From the NCBI GenBank assembly GCA_963848675.1, contig CAWKEY010000023.1:310001-374000 (forward strand): a DNA stretch of 64,000 nt, given 5' to 3'. The notes under the pieces were generated by a model. The model was not told where the DNA came from. It ran no database searches and was given only the letters and a program-made list of their open reading frames with translations. The position numbers and the translations under genes are program-made. This document shows positions 54,601-62,942 of this stretch, one piece after another (positions within the stretch are counted from its first letter, which is position 1; the number at the start of each line of letters is the position of its first letter). Source of the DNA: CAWKEY01 sp963848675 (GTDB lineage: Bacteria; Pseudomonadota; Gammaproteobacteria; Methylococcales; Methylomonadaceae).

Positions 54601-57155
54601 GGTTCATCCTGCGACAGGCGACGGGTGCTTCCCGACTGCAGCAAATCCAGATACGCCGGAAACGCCGGACGGTAGGCCAGCAATTGATCGTGAGAGGCTT
54701 CTTGCACATACCAGGTTTTAACGCCCGGCAGCCGGCCCAGGGCCCAAGGCACCGTACCGTCGCCTTTTTTGGTGGCGTAGAAACGCAGCGGCGGCCGTTC
54801 TTTGGAGAACAGGCCCCGGCCGGACATATTTTCAAAATCGGCTACCGTTTCCGGCGCCCAGCCGGCCACATAAATCATGCGTTCCGAATCGATGGGTGCA
54901 TTCTGAATCAATTGCCAGGTTTTTCCGAGCTGCTGCAAATTGCCGGCCTGCGGTAGCGGCCAATTTTTATCACCGCCCTGGCAGGTCTGCTTCCAGAATT
55001 CAGTGCTGGAATAATTCCGGCCATCATTCGACGGTAGCAATTCCAGCACCCCGGGATAGCGATTAAAGATAGTAACCAGGCCCGCATTATCATGACTCAC
55101 ATCCAGCCAGCTTAATTTACCTAAAGTTGGATTCCAGCCGGTTAGCCAGCGCACTGCCTCGTAAGAACCCGCATTGGGCGTACCCAGCATGATAAGACGG
55201 CTGCCCTGCAAGGCTTGAAAGCGTTTCCATAACTGCGGATACACGGCGAACATCACCCGCACCACCAGGCCACCCATCGAATGCGCGACAAACCGGAGCG
55301 GTTGATGCTTCGCTTCGCAATCGGCCAGGCGGCTTGCCACCAAGTCTGCCAGTTTTCCGGCGATGACTGTAATCGATAAGCGCCAGTCATAGTGAAAGGC
55401 CTCAACGCGGTGGCTAGCCCCCAGATATTCGACAAAATCGCCGTAATAATCATCGAGCAAAGCCTCTGACTCCACCCCTGGCATGGTAATACCCAGCTCT
55501 GCCAGTCTGCCTCTGGAGATGGCCGCAACATTCAGCCATATCCGGTCTTGGTCCTGACTTAAGTGGCTGCCCAGAATGCCGTGCAGAACAATAGCCAGCG
55601 GCCCGGAACTGAGCGGTGCAGCGCGTCCGCGAATGGCGCCGCGCGCGGGCTCGGCATGCCTGGCTTGTGATAGCGGTTGAAAACCAGCCTGATCGCTATC
55701 GGAACGCAGCAGCCCGGCGGTTAATTTTTCAACGGTAAGCTTGTTTTTGAAATAGTTAAAATGCGTGACTGCCTTGCCCTGATCGAAATAAAACCGGGCC
55801 CCGCCCTCCTTACGCGTGATGCCGCCGTACATGGAGCCGGTGTTCACCACCAAATCGTGTTCACTGTCGTAAAACCAGTCTGCCAGCTGCAATTTCAGCT
55901 TGCTCCATATGGAATCACCTTCAATATCACCGGCGATCACGGTCAAATCGGCAGCTACCTTGAGCTCCGGATAATTCAGCAAACTAACCAGCGCCGACCC
56001 CGGCATCATCGCCTCCAGGCCCGGTAAAGTGCGTGGATCGGTACGCTCTTTCAACACGGCGAGCAGAAATTCGACAAAATCGTTGGAAGCGCTTAAAAAC
56101 TGAATAATCGATAACCAGCGATCCAGACGCCCGGAAACCAGCGTGGTTCCGCGGGCCGGACAGGCGACCCGGACAAAACGGCTGACTTTGATGAGTTTAT
56201 TGTCGAGAACTTCCAGCAATTCGAGTAATTGCTGTTTCTGGTATTCGTAGTCTTCGGACACACGATAACCCAAGCCTAATAGTTCGCCCTGAGTCCGGTC
56301 TTTTGTGCTATCAAATATCTTGTCGAGCAGGTCTTTCTGTATAGGATCGGGGGCTGTATGCCGTTGTCCCAGGCATAGTAACTCGCCGACCAAGCCGCCG
56401 CGGGAATGCGTGACCAAATGCACGTCGGCGTTTTCCGGCAATGCCTTGGCGATTTCCAGCGCATTATCGATAGGACTGACGGTTAAAGACCGGTGCTCGA
56501 AAGCATAACAGGCCCCGCCATATTGGTTTTGCAAGGCTTCCCGTGCCGGGACGTCGGTATTTGCCTCAGACCAAAATTCGCCGAACCCGCCTGCTGTGCT
56601 GGAACCGGTACCATGAATAAACAACAATAATGGCTTATCGGACGCAGTCATTCCGGCAGGCACTTTGTCGAGTTTTAAGGCCTCTGTTAACGACTGGCAC
56701 TGATACAAGCCGGGACCTTGTTTTTGCAACTGCTTGGCCTCAAACCATTTACACAATTCACTTGCCGCCACACCCTTAAGATCGACGCCAAAAAATTCAA
56801 GCGCCTCGATGACCAGCGTACCAGCGCCCCGCTCATCGCTGCCGGCCCGAAGCTGCGGATCGATTTCCCAAACGTCCGTATCGTCATCCGCCGGGCCCCG
56901 CGTACTGCGTGCCGCATTTTCGCGATACAGATCATCAACCCGCGTCCACAGCTTAAAACCGTTGGAATACTCGACACAGGCGATATCGTCGGCGTGCATG
57001 TCCGGCAGTTCGACCATGCCGCCAGCCTCCCTGGCCAGCCCCAGGCGCACCCGGCCTTTCGATTTTTGAACAATGGAAGCTTCTGGGCCAATCTCAAACA
57101 AACTGGCGTCGCTATTAGCTTCTTTAATGCCGCGTAACCTTATTTTCTTGCTCAT
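51681..57155 (-). CDS. 1824-residue double alpha/beta hydrolase - CHAT - helical-repeat protein
   Basis: A giant soluble multidomain protein. Order: a small beta-rich N-terminal part (1-110), first alpha/beta hydrolase (about 170-450; LLFIHGTGSSTAGGFGE, nucleophile elbow VTHSRGGLVG near 250), second lipase-like hydrolase (about 515-850; IVLHGILGSHLSQDQDRIW, AHSMGGLVVRVM near 626, SHDQLLAY with the late His), a middle region with VGHYYGDTIVSAEADLDRRL and IVIGLGRVGELSPGTLA (about 920-1040), CHAT caspase-like protease (about 1220-1440; RYPWELLDDRW, LHLAGHGVHEF with His near 1330, VFINCCHLG with Cys near 1391), and TPR-like helices (1500-1824). No signal peptide or membrane span. Fusions of CHAT with lipases point to regulated cell-damage effectors. 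Confidence 0.85.
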   Translation of the reverse strand: MSKKIRLRGIKEANSDASLFEIGPEASIVQKSKGRVRLGLAREAGGMVELPDMHADDIACVEYSNGFKLWTRVDDLYRENAARSTRGPADDDTDVWEIDPQLRAGSDERGAGTLVIEALEFFGVDLKGVAASELCKWFEAKQLQKQGPGLYQCQSLTEALKLDKVPAGMTASDKPLLLFIHGTGSSTAGGFGEFWSEANTDVPAREALQNQYGGACYAFEHRSLTVSPIDNALEIAKALPENADVHLVTHSRGGLVGELLCLGQRHTAPDPIQKDLLDKIFDSTKDRTQGELLGLGYRVSEDYEYQKQQLLELLEVLDNKLIKVSRFVRVACPARGTTLVSGRLDRWLSIIQFLSASNDFVEFLLAVLKERTDPRTLPGLEAMMPGSALVSLLNYPELKVAADLTVIAGDIEGDSIWSKLKLQLADWFYDSEHDLVVNTGSMYGGITRKEGGARFYFDQGKAVTHFNYFKNKLTVEKLTAGLLRSDSDQAGFQPLSQARHAEPARGAIRGRAAPLSSGPLAIVLHGILGSHLSQDQDRIWLNVAAISRGRLAELGITMPGVESEALLDDYYGDFVEYLGASHRVEAFHYDWRLSITVIAGKLADLVASRLADCEAKHQPLRFVAHSMGGLVVRVMFAVYPQLWKRFQALQGSRLIMLGTPNAGSYEAVRWLTGWNPTLGKLSWLDVSHDNAGLVTIFNRYPGVLELLPSNDGRNYSSTEFWKQTCQGGDKNWPLPQAGNLQQLGKTWQLIQNAPIDSERMIYVAGWAPETVADFENMSGRGLFSKERPPLRFYATKKGDGTVPWALGRLPGVKTWYVQEASHDQLLAYRPAFPAYLDLLQSGSTRRLSQDEPAVSRGEDFSEERTIMRDAMPDSMPSEADLSGFGFGVARPFVRGSQRRLPRVNVTIRHGNLAYARHPIGVGHYYGDTIVSAEADLDRRLDGALSKRVSLGLYPGQLNSHEIFLHKNKNARPNGAIVIGLGRVGELSPGTLAAGTGQALLDYALKIAEWPDDRFGTAGTARSAKISFLLIGTGFGGMSIRDSIEAILSGVQSANDLLAENRLDDKVLFDEIEFLELYQDVAIIAARELETILREGSLQAHFNWQDAAVQVGPGGLQRVLFDSDPSWWHRLEIVYDKKYQMLRFIALTDRARAEVTLVAGQMRLADHFIADMIASTSNSRQTAQTLFEMLIPNPLKELAPKHYDLVLILDQESARYPWELLDDRWGASHKPAAVVAGLLRQLKTQQFRVKPLHTAEKNAFVIGNPIIPAGPGGVIFPDLPGAAQEAEAVASLLSANGYEVNQALGRRSTGLEAGDILMGLHGEAYRILHLAGHGVHEFEIEKYVPVEESCQACGQGLPQDKKRISGMVIGDNTFLTPGDVEQMRWVPELVFINCCHLGSTKVGYPEANRYNELAANLGTQFINMGVKAVVAAGWAVDDGAAKAFAESFYQSLLSGSSFGTAVRAARQHIYEQFPDVNTWGAYQCYGDPDFRLLEAGRNNEKQLPPYHAKAEWVADLENLLSAVRSQNNVKAGNAQTHQRLDSYLNRVPANQLANWQDEADVTAALGMVYGEMGEYGLAIAHLDKAMAADKAEFPVKALEQRANYRVKHALRFRQTSDKAEKDTALAEIEKAIEELNTLNAMAPATLTIERLSLLGSAYKRLAWLQSSKTERKKALEKMSTHYQRAFNNSREKGKNKAYPLTNWITAEAVLSWFDKSRDQSWQEDLPAQVAEVVAEAKQKMAVNPEYWDSVVEPDCLLMMALVKGVLDSKDSNRIVEGYRLAVERGASYKDKAALREHIEFLVFMAEHAKETGLWKNLQAILRQTA

Positions 57156-57228
57156 GTCGGGGCTCCTGACTCGGTTGGATAATCGGTTTACAGCGTTTTA
57201 CTGTTTGGTTTTAAACTCGTTTTCATTC

Positions 57229-58263
57229 TCAACTATTACCCGCTTTAAAATCGATTTTGGGGGCCAAATAGCCAACCTGGCTTAAGCCCATCAGCGCGAC
57301 CAATTCCCATGGAACTGCCCATAAATTACCATCGAGAATACTTTTAACGATAAACAGAAGCAAGGTTAATGCGGTCCATAGCACCATCTGGGCTCTGGCC
57401 AGCGATAAACGGCCCGCGGGGTCTTCCGAGTAATCCAGCACCAAATCGGCAAGGCCTGTTTTATGAGGGTTATTCGAAGACGGCTTGATGCCAGCAGCAA
57501 GTGCCGCCGGGGCTGCATCCTCTTTCATTTCAGATTGCGTGTAACTGATGGCTCCAGTCGCCAGGGAAAGCCCCATCAGCGCAACCAGTGAAGCCGGAAT
57601 TTCTGGCACTTCCAGCCTCATAAAGCCATACGCAGTCACCAGACTGCCGATCGCAACCGTCCATAAGGCGACCTGGGTTCGGGCAAGCGATAAGTGGCCA
57701 TCCTTATCACAGATAAATTGTATGGCGCTTTTATTGCTGCGTTTAGCCATAAAGACAATGAGCAGGATCAGCAGTATGACGATGGTAAAGGGTAAAATAT
57801 AGGCAGGAACCGGGTTTGCCAAATATACTTCGTGCGCACCAATAGCCACTTTTTTAGATCCCATGCCTGTGCCTTCCTGCCATATGAGGGTCGGCGTCAG
57901 GCGCATCACGGCTTTGTAGGCAGGAATGGGGTAGTGCCTGAGATCAAACAGGAGCAGGGTTCCCGTTAAGGTCACCTGAGCGTCATTAATGGCCTGTTCG
58001 CTTCTTTGATTCTGCGCAATCAGCATGGGCGCAATGAGCTGATCCTCAACGGCATTTTTTTTGGTGATCGCGTGGCTTCCTGTCAACATTAATCGGGGCG
58101 ACATGGACTCATCGATATTTTGGGTAAGAAATAAGCGCAGGGGATGCGATTTAAGTTGTCCATCGGCCATAAACAATTGAACTCTCTCTTCCGCTGACCA
58201 TGCGCCCTGACTGCAAAGCAGCGCCATTACGAGCAGTGGAATTACCAAAAGTGTATTTTTCAT
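57229..58263 (-). CDS. Membrane protein with internal repeat
   Basis: A 344-residue protein: signal peptide (MKNTLLVIPLLVMALLCSQGAWS), extracytoplasmic domain (about 25-155), one span (AYILPFTIVILLILLIVFM), then two homologous membrane hairpins: GHLSLARTQVALWTVAIG ... SLVALMGLS and GRLSLARAQMVLWTALTL ... ELVALMGLS. ATG 58263 has AAGGAGAAGG upstream. The family is unknown to me. The repeats look like a small membrane platform; it lies directly between the CHAT protein and the PLD-like gene. Confidence 0.65.
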   Translation of the reverse strand: MKNTLLVIPLLVMALLCSQGAWSAEERVQLFMADGQLKSHPLRLFLTQNIDESMSPRLMLTGSHAITKKNAVEDQLIAPMLIAQNQRSEQAINDAQVTLTGTLLLFDLRHYPIPAYKAVMRLTPTLIWQEGTGMGSKKVAIGAHEVYLANPVPAYILPFTIVILLILLIVFMAKRSNKSAIQFICDKDGHLSLARTQVALWTVAIGSLVTAYGFMRLEVPEIPASLVALMGLSLATGAISYTQSEMKEDAAPAALAAGIKPSSNNPHKTGLADLVLDYSEDPAGRLSLARAQMVLWTALTLLLFIVKSILDGNLWAVPWELVALMGLSQVGYLAPKIDFKAGNS

Positions 58264-58317
58264 CACCTTCTCCTTCCTAACAGAAATAAAACTGAGCAGA
58301 AAATAGCCGGGGCAACT

Positions 58318-58359
58318 GTAGGTGTGAATTTATTCGCACTGCCGAAAAACCACACCTAC
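58318..58359 (+). repeat. Palindromic repeat (GTAGGTGTG)
   Basis: GTAGGTGTG (58318-58326) is mirrored by CACACCTAC (58351-58359), with TGAATTTATTCGCAC inside. It resembles the core of the element at 30087-30186 without its terminal repeats. Confidence 0.65.
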
Positions 58360-58406
58360 ACCAGAAAATCCCCCACGAATGTTTGCACGTTATTGTGTGC
58401 TCATTC

Positions 58407-60653
58407 CTAAAGCTGATACGGAAACAGATTGATCAGCGCATTCAATGCCGGATTGGCGGCATTGGCGGAATCAATGGCTATTGCCAGCTCTTTGAGTTTG
58501 GCTGATGACGTGTACAAATCGGATCTGTTCATCAACGCCTTACCCCAGGCGCGGACCTCTTCGTTTAAATCATCATCAAGATAATAACGCTGACTCTCGT
58601 GCTGCAAAAACCCGTTCGCATGAAGATTATTGCTGGTATCGCTGACATACCACTTATCGTCATAGGCGACTTTTGCATGCAAGGTACCGCCGTCGATGCC
58701 ATCCCATTTCTTCTTCATAAAAATACGCAATGCACCGGTAACATTTGGCATGGCTTTAACTTCGTCCAACAGATGCGCGGCATACTTGACAATCGCCCCG
58801 CTAATTTGCGGAACATCAATAGTTTCTGGCGAGTTGGTCACTATATTGACAACACGGCCATCGCGAACGGCACGCTTGATGGCCTCTAGGGTCGGGTCAA
58901 TGTTGGCCCCAGGCACCGGCGGCAGAACATAGGCCTGGATCAGCGTATATTCATAGCCGGAGATTTCAAGCCCGCACAAGACGCCAATCAGGCCGTTAAA
59001 GGTCGATGTCGGCCCCGGCATTTCATGGGTGGCCAAGCCAATAATATCGCCGTGTTTGCTGGCTTCCTCATAATGAACATTAGGCCTTATAAGATAAGGA
59101 CTCTTATGCATTTTGGCCTGCTGATTCCACATGTCATCTTCGGCGCGTTGCAGCGACTGAGCCAGCTTGCCCTTGATTTTAAATTCGGCATCCATCCAGC
59201 CGTAGTAATAATCGCCGTGAATATTGCGTCCGCCCACGATGGCTGTTGCATCGGCATTGTAACCGTTGGCGATGGCCGATTTCGAATGATTGGAATCGCC
59301 AGGGGTTCCTCGTTCATCATTGTTGAAGAAACACAGCGTCACATTCGGATGTTTTGCCAGCTCGGCCAGTAAGCCGCCCAAAACCGCCTGCGTATCGGGG
59401 TTGACTCTAACGACCGTGGGATCGCGAAATGCCACCGTCCGATCGACCGTCATATGGATAATTCCGCCGGCCTTGGCCAGTTCCATCAGTTTGCGCTCCA
59501 GTTTTGGCCCGAGCTGATAGAAGTCTACCGGTTTGTTGGCATAATGCTTCCAGATGGTGTAATCGTAGGTGACAGGCTTGCCCGCTTTGGCCAGCGTAAT
59601 CAGGCGGTCAATATCCGCCAGGCGCTCTGCAAATGCCGCCGATCCTTCGGGTAAAAATTTCACGCTGTTACCCCAAGTGAATTTGGGTTGAGAATAAGCC
59701 GCTTCCGGCGACACCAGTTCCGCAAACTTGGCCAGCACATCCATCCGGACGATGTCATCACGCTTGTAAGGTTGACCGCTCATGGCCAGTTCAATCTGCT
59801 TGTCCACGCTGTAATAAAGGGGCTCCAAGCCTTTGACCTTAAGGGATTTGCGCAGGGCGCTTAACTGCATGAGCTTGTCATTCGCCTCCTTGGCAATCTG
59901 GTTGGGTGCCTTATAAAGTTGACCATCCTTGGTGCTGGCTTTCTGGTTAAGCAACAGCTCACTCAAAATAGTGGCATGCAGATTGTCGGCCATGACTTCG
60001 TTGCGCACCTTGTTCAGTTCAATTTGTTCTGGGGTGGCCACCGTTCCATCCTGATTTTGGGTAACCGGGAGCGCGGCATTCACGAAGTCAGCCGAAAATG
60101 CGGGCAATTTTCCTGCGTTATTGATTCGGGCCATATCGGCCCCAATCTGCGAACGGTCTCCTGTTGTCAACGCCAATTGAAGATGGCTCGGAGGAATATC
60201 ATAGGCCTCAATGGCTACAGATAAGCGGCCAACAGTTTCGGCATTTTGGTGAGTTTTCTTGATCTGCTCATCACTGACCGAAGGTGCTGCTGCCAGATCC
60301 ACGCCTGGCTTGCCGGTAAATTTATACCACAGGGATTTTTGCCCCCCCTTTTCGGGCGCCAGTTCCAAATAGAAGGATCTGGGATCGGATTTAGAGGCAT
60401 GAACCCTATAGTCGTAGCCATTGGGCCCGCCCAGTTGGTCACGAACAGATTGATTGGGATTGAGGCCAACTGACTTGAAGGCATCCTTTTTTAACAAACC
60501 GGAAGCATCGGCAGGTTGTTGCGTGCCCATATTTTGCGGCGGCGTCACATAGCGATCCTTCATATTAAGCCCTACCAGGAGCATTGCAATATCGCTCTCG
60601 CTCACCGCTTTTCCGGCTATTAGCGTTCCGGGTTTACTCGTCGTACCATTCAT
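58407..60653 (-). CDS. Phospholipase D-like protein
   Basis: A 748-residue protein without signal peptide. Two PLD-type HKD motifs are seen: NHSKSAIANG ... GGRNIHGDYY (His near 455; the acidic residue of HxKxxxxD is replaced by Asn) and TLHAKVAYDDKWYVSDTSNN (His near 659; complete HxKxxxxD). The 400-residue N-terminal part is unassigned and helical. PLD enzymes of this sort are lipases or nucleases; with the CHAT/lipase gene nearby a membrane target is possible. The substrate cannot be told. Confidence 0.75.
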   Translation of the reverse strand: MNGTTSKPGTLIAGKAVSESDIAMLLVGLNMKDRYVTPPQNMGTQQPADASGLLKKDAFKSVGLNPNQSVRDQLGGPNGYDYRVHASKSDPRSFYLELAPEKGGQKSLWYKFTGKPGVDLAAAPSVSDEQIKKTHQNAETVGRLSVAIEAYDIPPSHLQLALTTGDRSQIGADMARINNAGKLPAFSADFVNAALPVTQNQDGTVATPEQIELNKVRNEVMADNLHATILSELLLNQKASTKDGQLYKAPNQIAKEANDKLMQLSALRKSLKVKGLEPLYYSVDKQIELAMSGQPYKRDDIVRMDVLAKFAELVSPEAAYSQPKFTWGNSVKFLPEGSAAFAERLADIDRLITLAKAGKPVTYDYTIWKHYANKPVDFYQLGPKLERKLMELAKAGGIIHMTVDRTVAFRDPTVVRVNPDTQAVLGGLLAELAKHPNVTLCFFNNDERGTPGDSNHSKSAIANGYNADATAIVGGRNIHGDYYYGWMDAEFKIKGKLAQSLQRAEDDMWNQQAKMHKSPYLIRPNVHYEEASKHGDIIGLATHEMPGPTSTFNGLIGVLCGLEISGYEYTLIQAYVLPPVPGANIDPTLEAIKRAVRDGRVVNIVTNSPETIDVPQISGAIVKYAAHLLDEVKAMPNVTGALRIFMKKKWDGIDGGTLHAKVAYDDKWYVSDTSNNLHANGFLQHESQRYYLDDDLNEEVRAWGKALMNRSDLYTSSAKLKELAIAIDSANAANPALNALINLFPYQL

Positions 60654-60718
60654 AATAATTCCCCTCGTTGCATCTGAAAATATTGAAGATTTTGCATAAT
60701 TCTACTCAAAATCGAAAA

Positions 60719-60854
60719 GTAACTATTCAGCGCCATCTGTCATTCCGAGCAGAGCGAGGAATCTTAAGCCTGAACAGTGTCTCCAGCGTTTAAGATTTCT
60801 CCCTTTGGTCGAAATGACAAAAAAATGGTTTGAGAGAAAGCGCCGAATAGTTAC
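60719..60854 (+). repeat. 136-bp inverted-repeat element
   Basis: Left end GTAACTATTCAGCGC (60719-60733), right end GCGCCGAATAGTTAC (60840-60854), one mismatch. Inside, TGTCATTCCGAGCAGAGCGA is mirrored by GGTCGAAATGACA. A non-autonomous, MITE-like element of a different family from that at 30087, sitting in the 396-bp gap between the PLD-like and nSTAND genes. Confidence 0.7.
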
Positions 60855-61049
60855 ATTGAAAATACCTTAAGTCCAATCGAAAAACCTCCAGGAAAAAATG
60901 CCAAGTAACAGTCTTGGCAACTTTACTTCAAAAAAACTGTTTATGCCTTACATTTAAAATCAGCCGGAAAATCCATCCATGCAGAGACTTCCTTGCTCCT
61001 GACCCTCAACAATCACTGCCCACGCACGTCTAACTTGGCTGCAATCCAG

Positions 61050-62942
61050 TCATTGCAGTGCATCGGGAGCAAACCAGATTTCGAATTGGCCTTTAGGCAG
61101 AGCTTTCGAATTTTCAAAACCGGCAATGTATTTAACAGTAACGCCGGGTATTTTCTGTTGCCGCAACAGATCGGCAATTTTCTGAGCCTGCTCGGCTTCG
61201 TTTTCTCTAAAATAACGCACCTCAGTCGCTACAGGCCCAATCGTTAATGTTTCAATGCCCGGCACAATGAAATGATTGTTCTTGAGTATTTCCTGAATTT
61301 TCATGGCAGCGGCGCGCTGTTTGTCAGTACGTATCTGCAGATAAATAAGCTTGGATTGCTCTGGTTCCTGGTGGGCTTGTTCGGATTGTTCTAGGCTGAC
61401 ATCTGCGGGTGCTATGTGGGGGACTGCTGCGGGAGTTTCCTGAACTGCTGCTACGGGTATTTGGGGGACTGGTTTGGGTTGTTCCTTGCTGGCTTTCATG
61501 CGTTCACCAGTTATTCCCCACCCTACAAGACCCCCTACTACTAAACTGGAATTAAATGAACGAGTCAAACTGGCTTCAGCGGTCTGACGCAACTGCTCGT
61601 TTGTTTGAAGCAGTTGCTCGGTTTTCATTGACTCTTGCCATGCTTGCCAGCCGCTAAAGGACACCGCAACTAGCACAACGGCCAAGGCCACCAGCCAGGC
61701 ACGCTTTATTTCCGTTTTCACACGGCGCAGATCGCGCGCCTTACGCACCACGGAAACCAGCCGGTCGTGAATCAACTCTATGCGCGGCGCGCCCAAATGT
61801 TGCTCCACACGCAACAGACGGTGGAGATTAGTCAGGCCCGCCAACTGCTTTTGCGTTATCAGGCCTTCTTCAAGCGCCAGTTTTTCCGGATAGCTGCTGC
61901 GGTAACGATCGCCCTGAATTAACTGGGTTTCGATAAATTTCGCAACAGAAACCGGCATTTTGGCCAAGGCATTGGCATAGTAGCCCTCAAGAATTTCCTG
62001 ACCAGCCTTGCGCAGCAATTCTGCATCTATGCGCGGCGCTTTGCTGAGCTGCCGGCGAAGGTTGAGTTGATAGCAGCACAAACTCAGCAGAACAGGTTCG
62101 ATAGCGGTATCCCCTTCACTCCGGTTTTTGTCCAGATTACCGACAAAATCGACTATTTGTTCCGCTACCCCTGGCGCGACAATAGCCGCTCCCGATTGCG
62201 CAACTGCCTGGATGGCGTGATCGCGTGACATGGGTTTTAACTGGCACCAGCTTTTCAGCAGCGAAGGCACATCACGTTCCCAGTTTTTGAGCACCGGTAA
62301 AAAGTCTTCCCGGAAAGACAGCACTACCCGGTAAGGTTGCGATAACAAATTCAGCTGCGCGCCAAGCTTCTTGTCAAAATTTCCAGACATGACATTGGCC
62401 GGTATTTTATTTTCGATCAGATCCGCCAGGTCATGACATAAAATCTGAGCTTGCGGCAGCTCGGGGTTTGCGCCGGCAAAGACCTCTTCAAACTGATCGA
62501 ACACAAAAACCGGGGTAATCAAATGATTATCCTGGCTCCAGATTTCCAGGCCGCGCCGGTGCAGATAGCACCACAGATTTTCGCCTGTTTCGAAAGCCGG
62601 ATAGTCGGCCAGAGAATCCTTCAACGCCTCCTGAAACCACTGCGCAGTCTGCTCCAGGTATGAAACAGCGGCTACATTGGCAGTATCCAGGCGGATATAA
62701 ACCGGCAAAAAATAGGCCCGGCGCAGTTTGGGAAACAAACCGGCCTGCAGTAACGAGCTTTTACCCAGCCCGGATTTTCCATACAGCACAGTCAACGGCG
62801 ACAAGCGGATCAAGCGCAACAGCTCTTCGGCCTCTTCCTCACGGCCAAAGAAAAAATCACGGGAGGCCTCGTCGTAGGTTGCAAGCCCTGGCCAGGGATT
62901 TTGCTCATCCAGCGATACACTTTGCCCGGAAATCGTCATCAC
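61050..62942 (-). CDS. nSTAND NTPase with membrane anchor and C-terminal LytR/SPOR-like domain
   Basis: A 630-residue signal-transduction ATPase. N-terminal NPWPGLATYDEASRDFFFGRE is the hallmark of nSTAND1-type proteins; Walker A is LYGKSGLGKSSLLQAG (about 54), Walker B is FVFDQFEEVFA (about 147). A helical region (about 260-400) follows, then a membrane span (about 412-435), a Pro-rich linker and a C-terminal alpha/beta domain (about 525-630; LIYLQIRTDKQRAAAMKIQEIL ... TEVRYFRENEAEQAQKIADLL) similar to LytR C-terminal or SPOR-like domains, expected in the periplasm. Its start overlaps the TIR gene stop by ATGA. Confidence 0.8.
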   Translation of the reverse strand: MMTISGQSVSLDEQNPWPGLATYDEASRDFFFGREEEAEELLRLIRLSPLTVLYGKSGLGKSSLLQAGLFPKLRRAYFLPVYIRLDTANVAAVSYLEQTAQWFQEALKDSLADYPAFETGENLWCYLHRRGLEIWSQDNHLITPVFVFDQFEEVFAGANPELPQAQILCHDLADLIENKIPANVMSGNFDKKLGAQLNLLSQPYRVVLSFREDFLPVLKNWERDVPSLLKSWCQLKPMSRDHAIQAVAQSGAAIVAPGVAEQIVDFVGNLDKNRSEGDTAIEPVLLSLCCYQLNLRRQLSKAPRIDAELLRKAGQEILEGYYANALAKMPVSVAKFIETQLIQGDRYRSSYPEKLALEEGLITQKQLAGLTNLHRLLRVEQHLGAPRIELIHDRLVSVVRKARDLRRVKTEIKRAWLVALAVVLVAVSFSGWQAWQESMKTEQLLQTNEQLRQTAEASLTRSFNSSLVVGGLVGWGITGERMKASKEQPKPVPQIPVAAVQETPAAVPHIAPADVSLEQSEQAHQEPEQSKLIYLQIRTDKQRAAAMKIQEILKNNHFIVPGIETLTIGPVATEVRYFRENEAEQAQKIADLLRQQKIPGVTVKYIAGFENSKALPKGQFEIWFAPDALQ

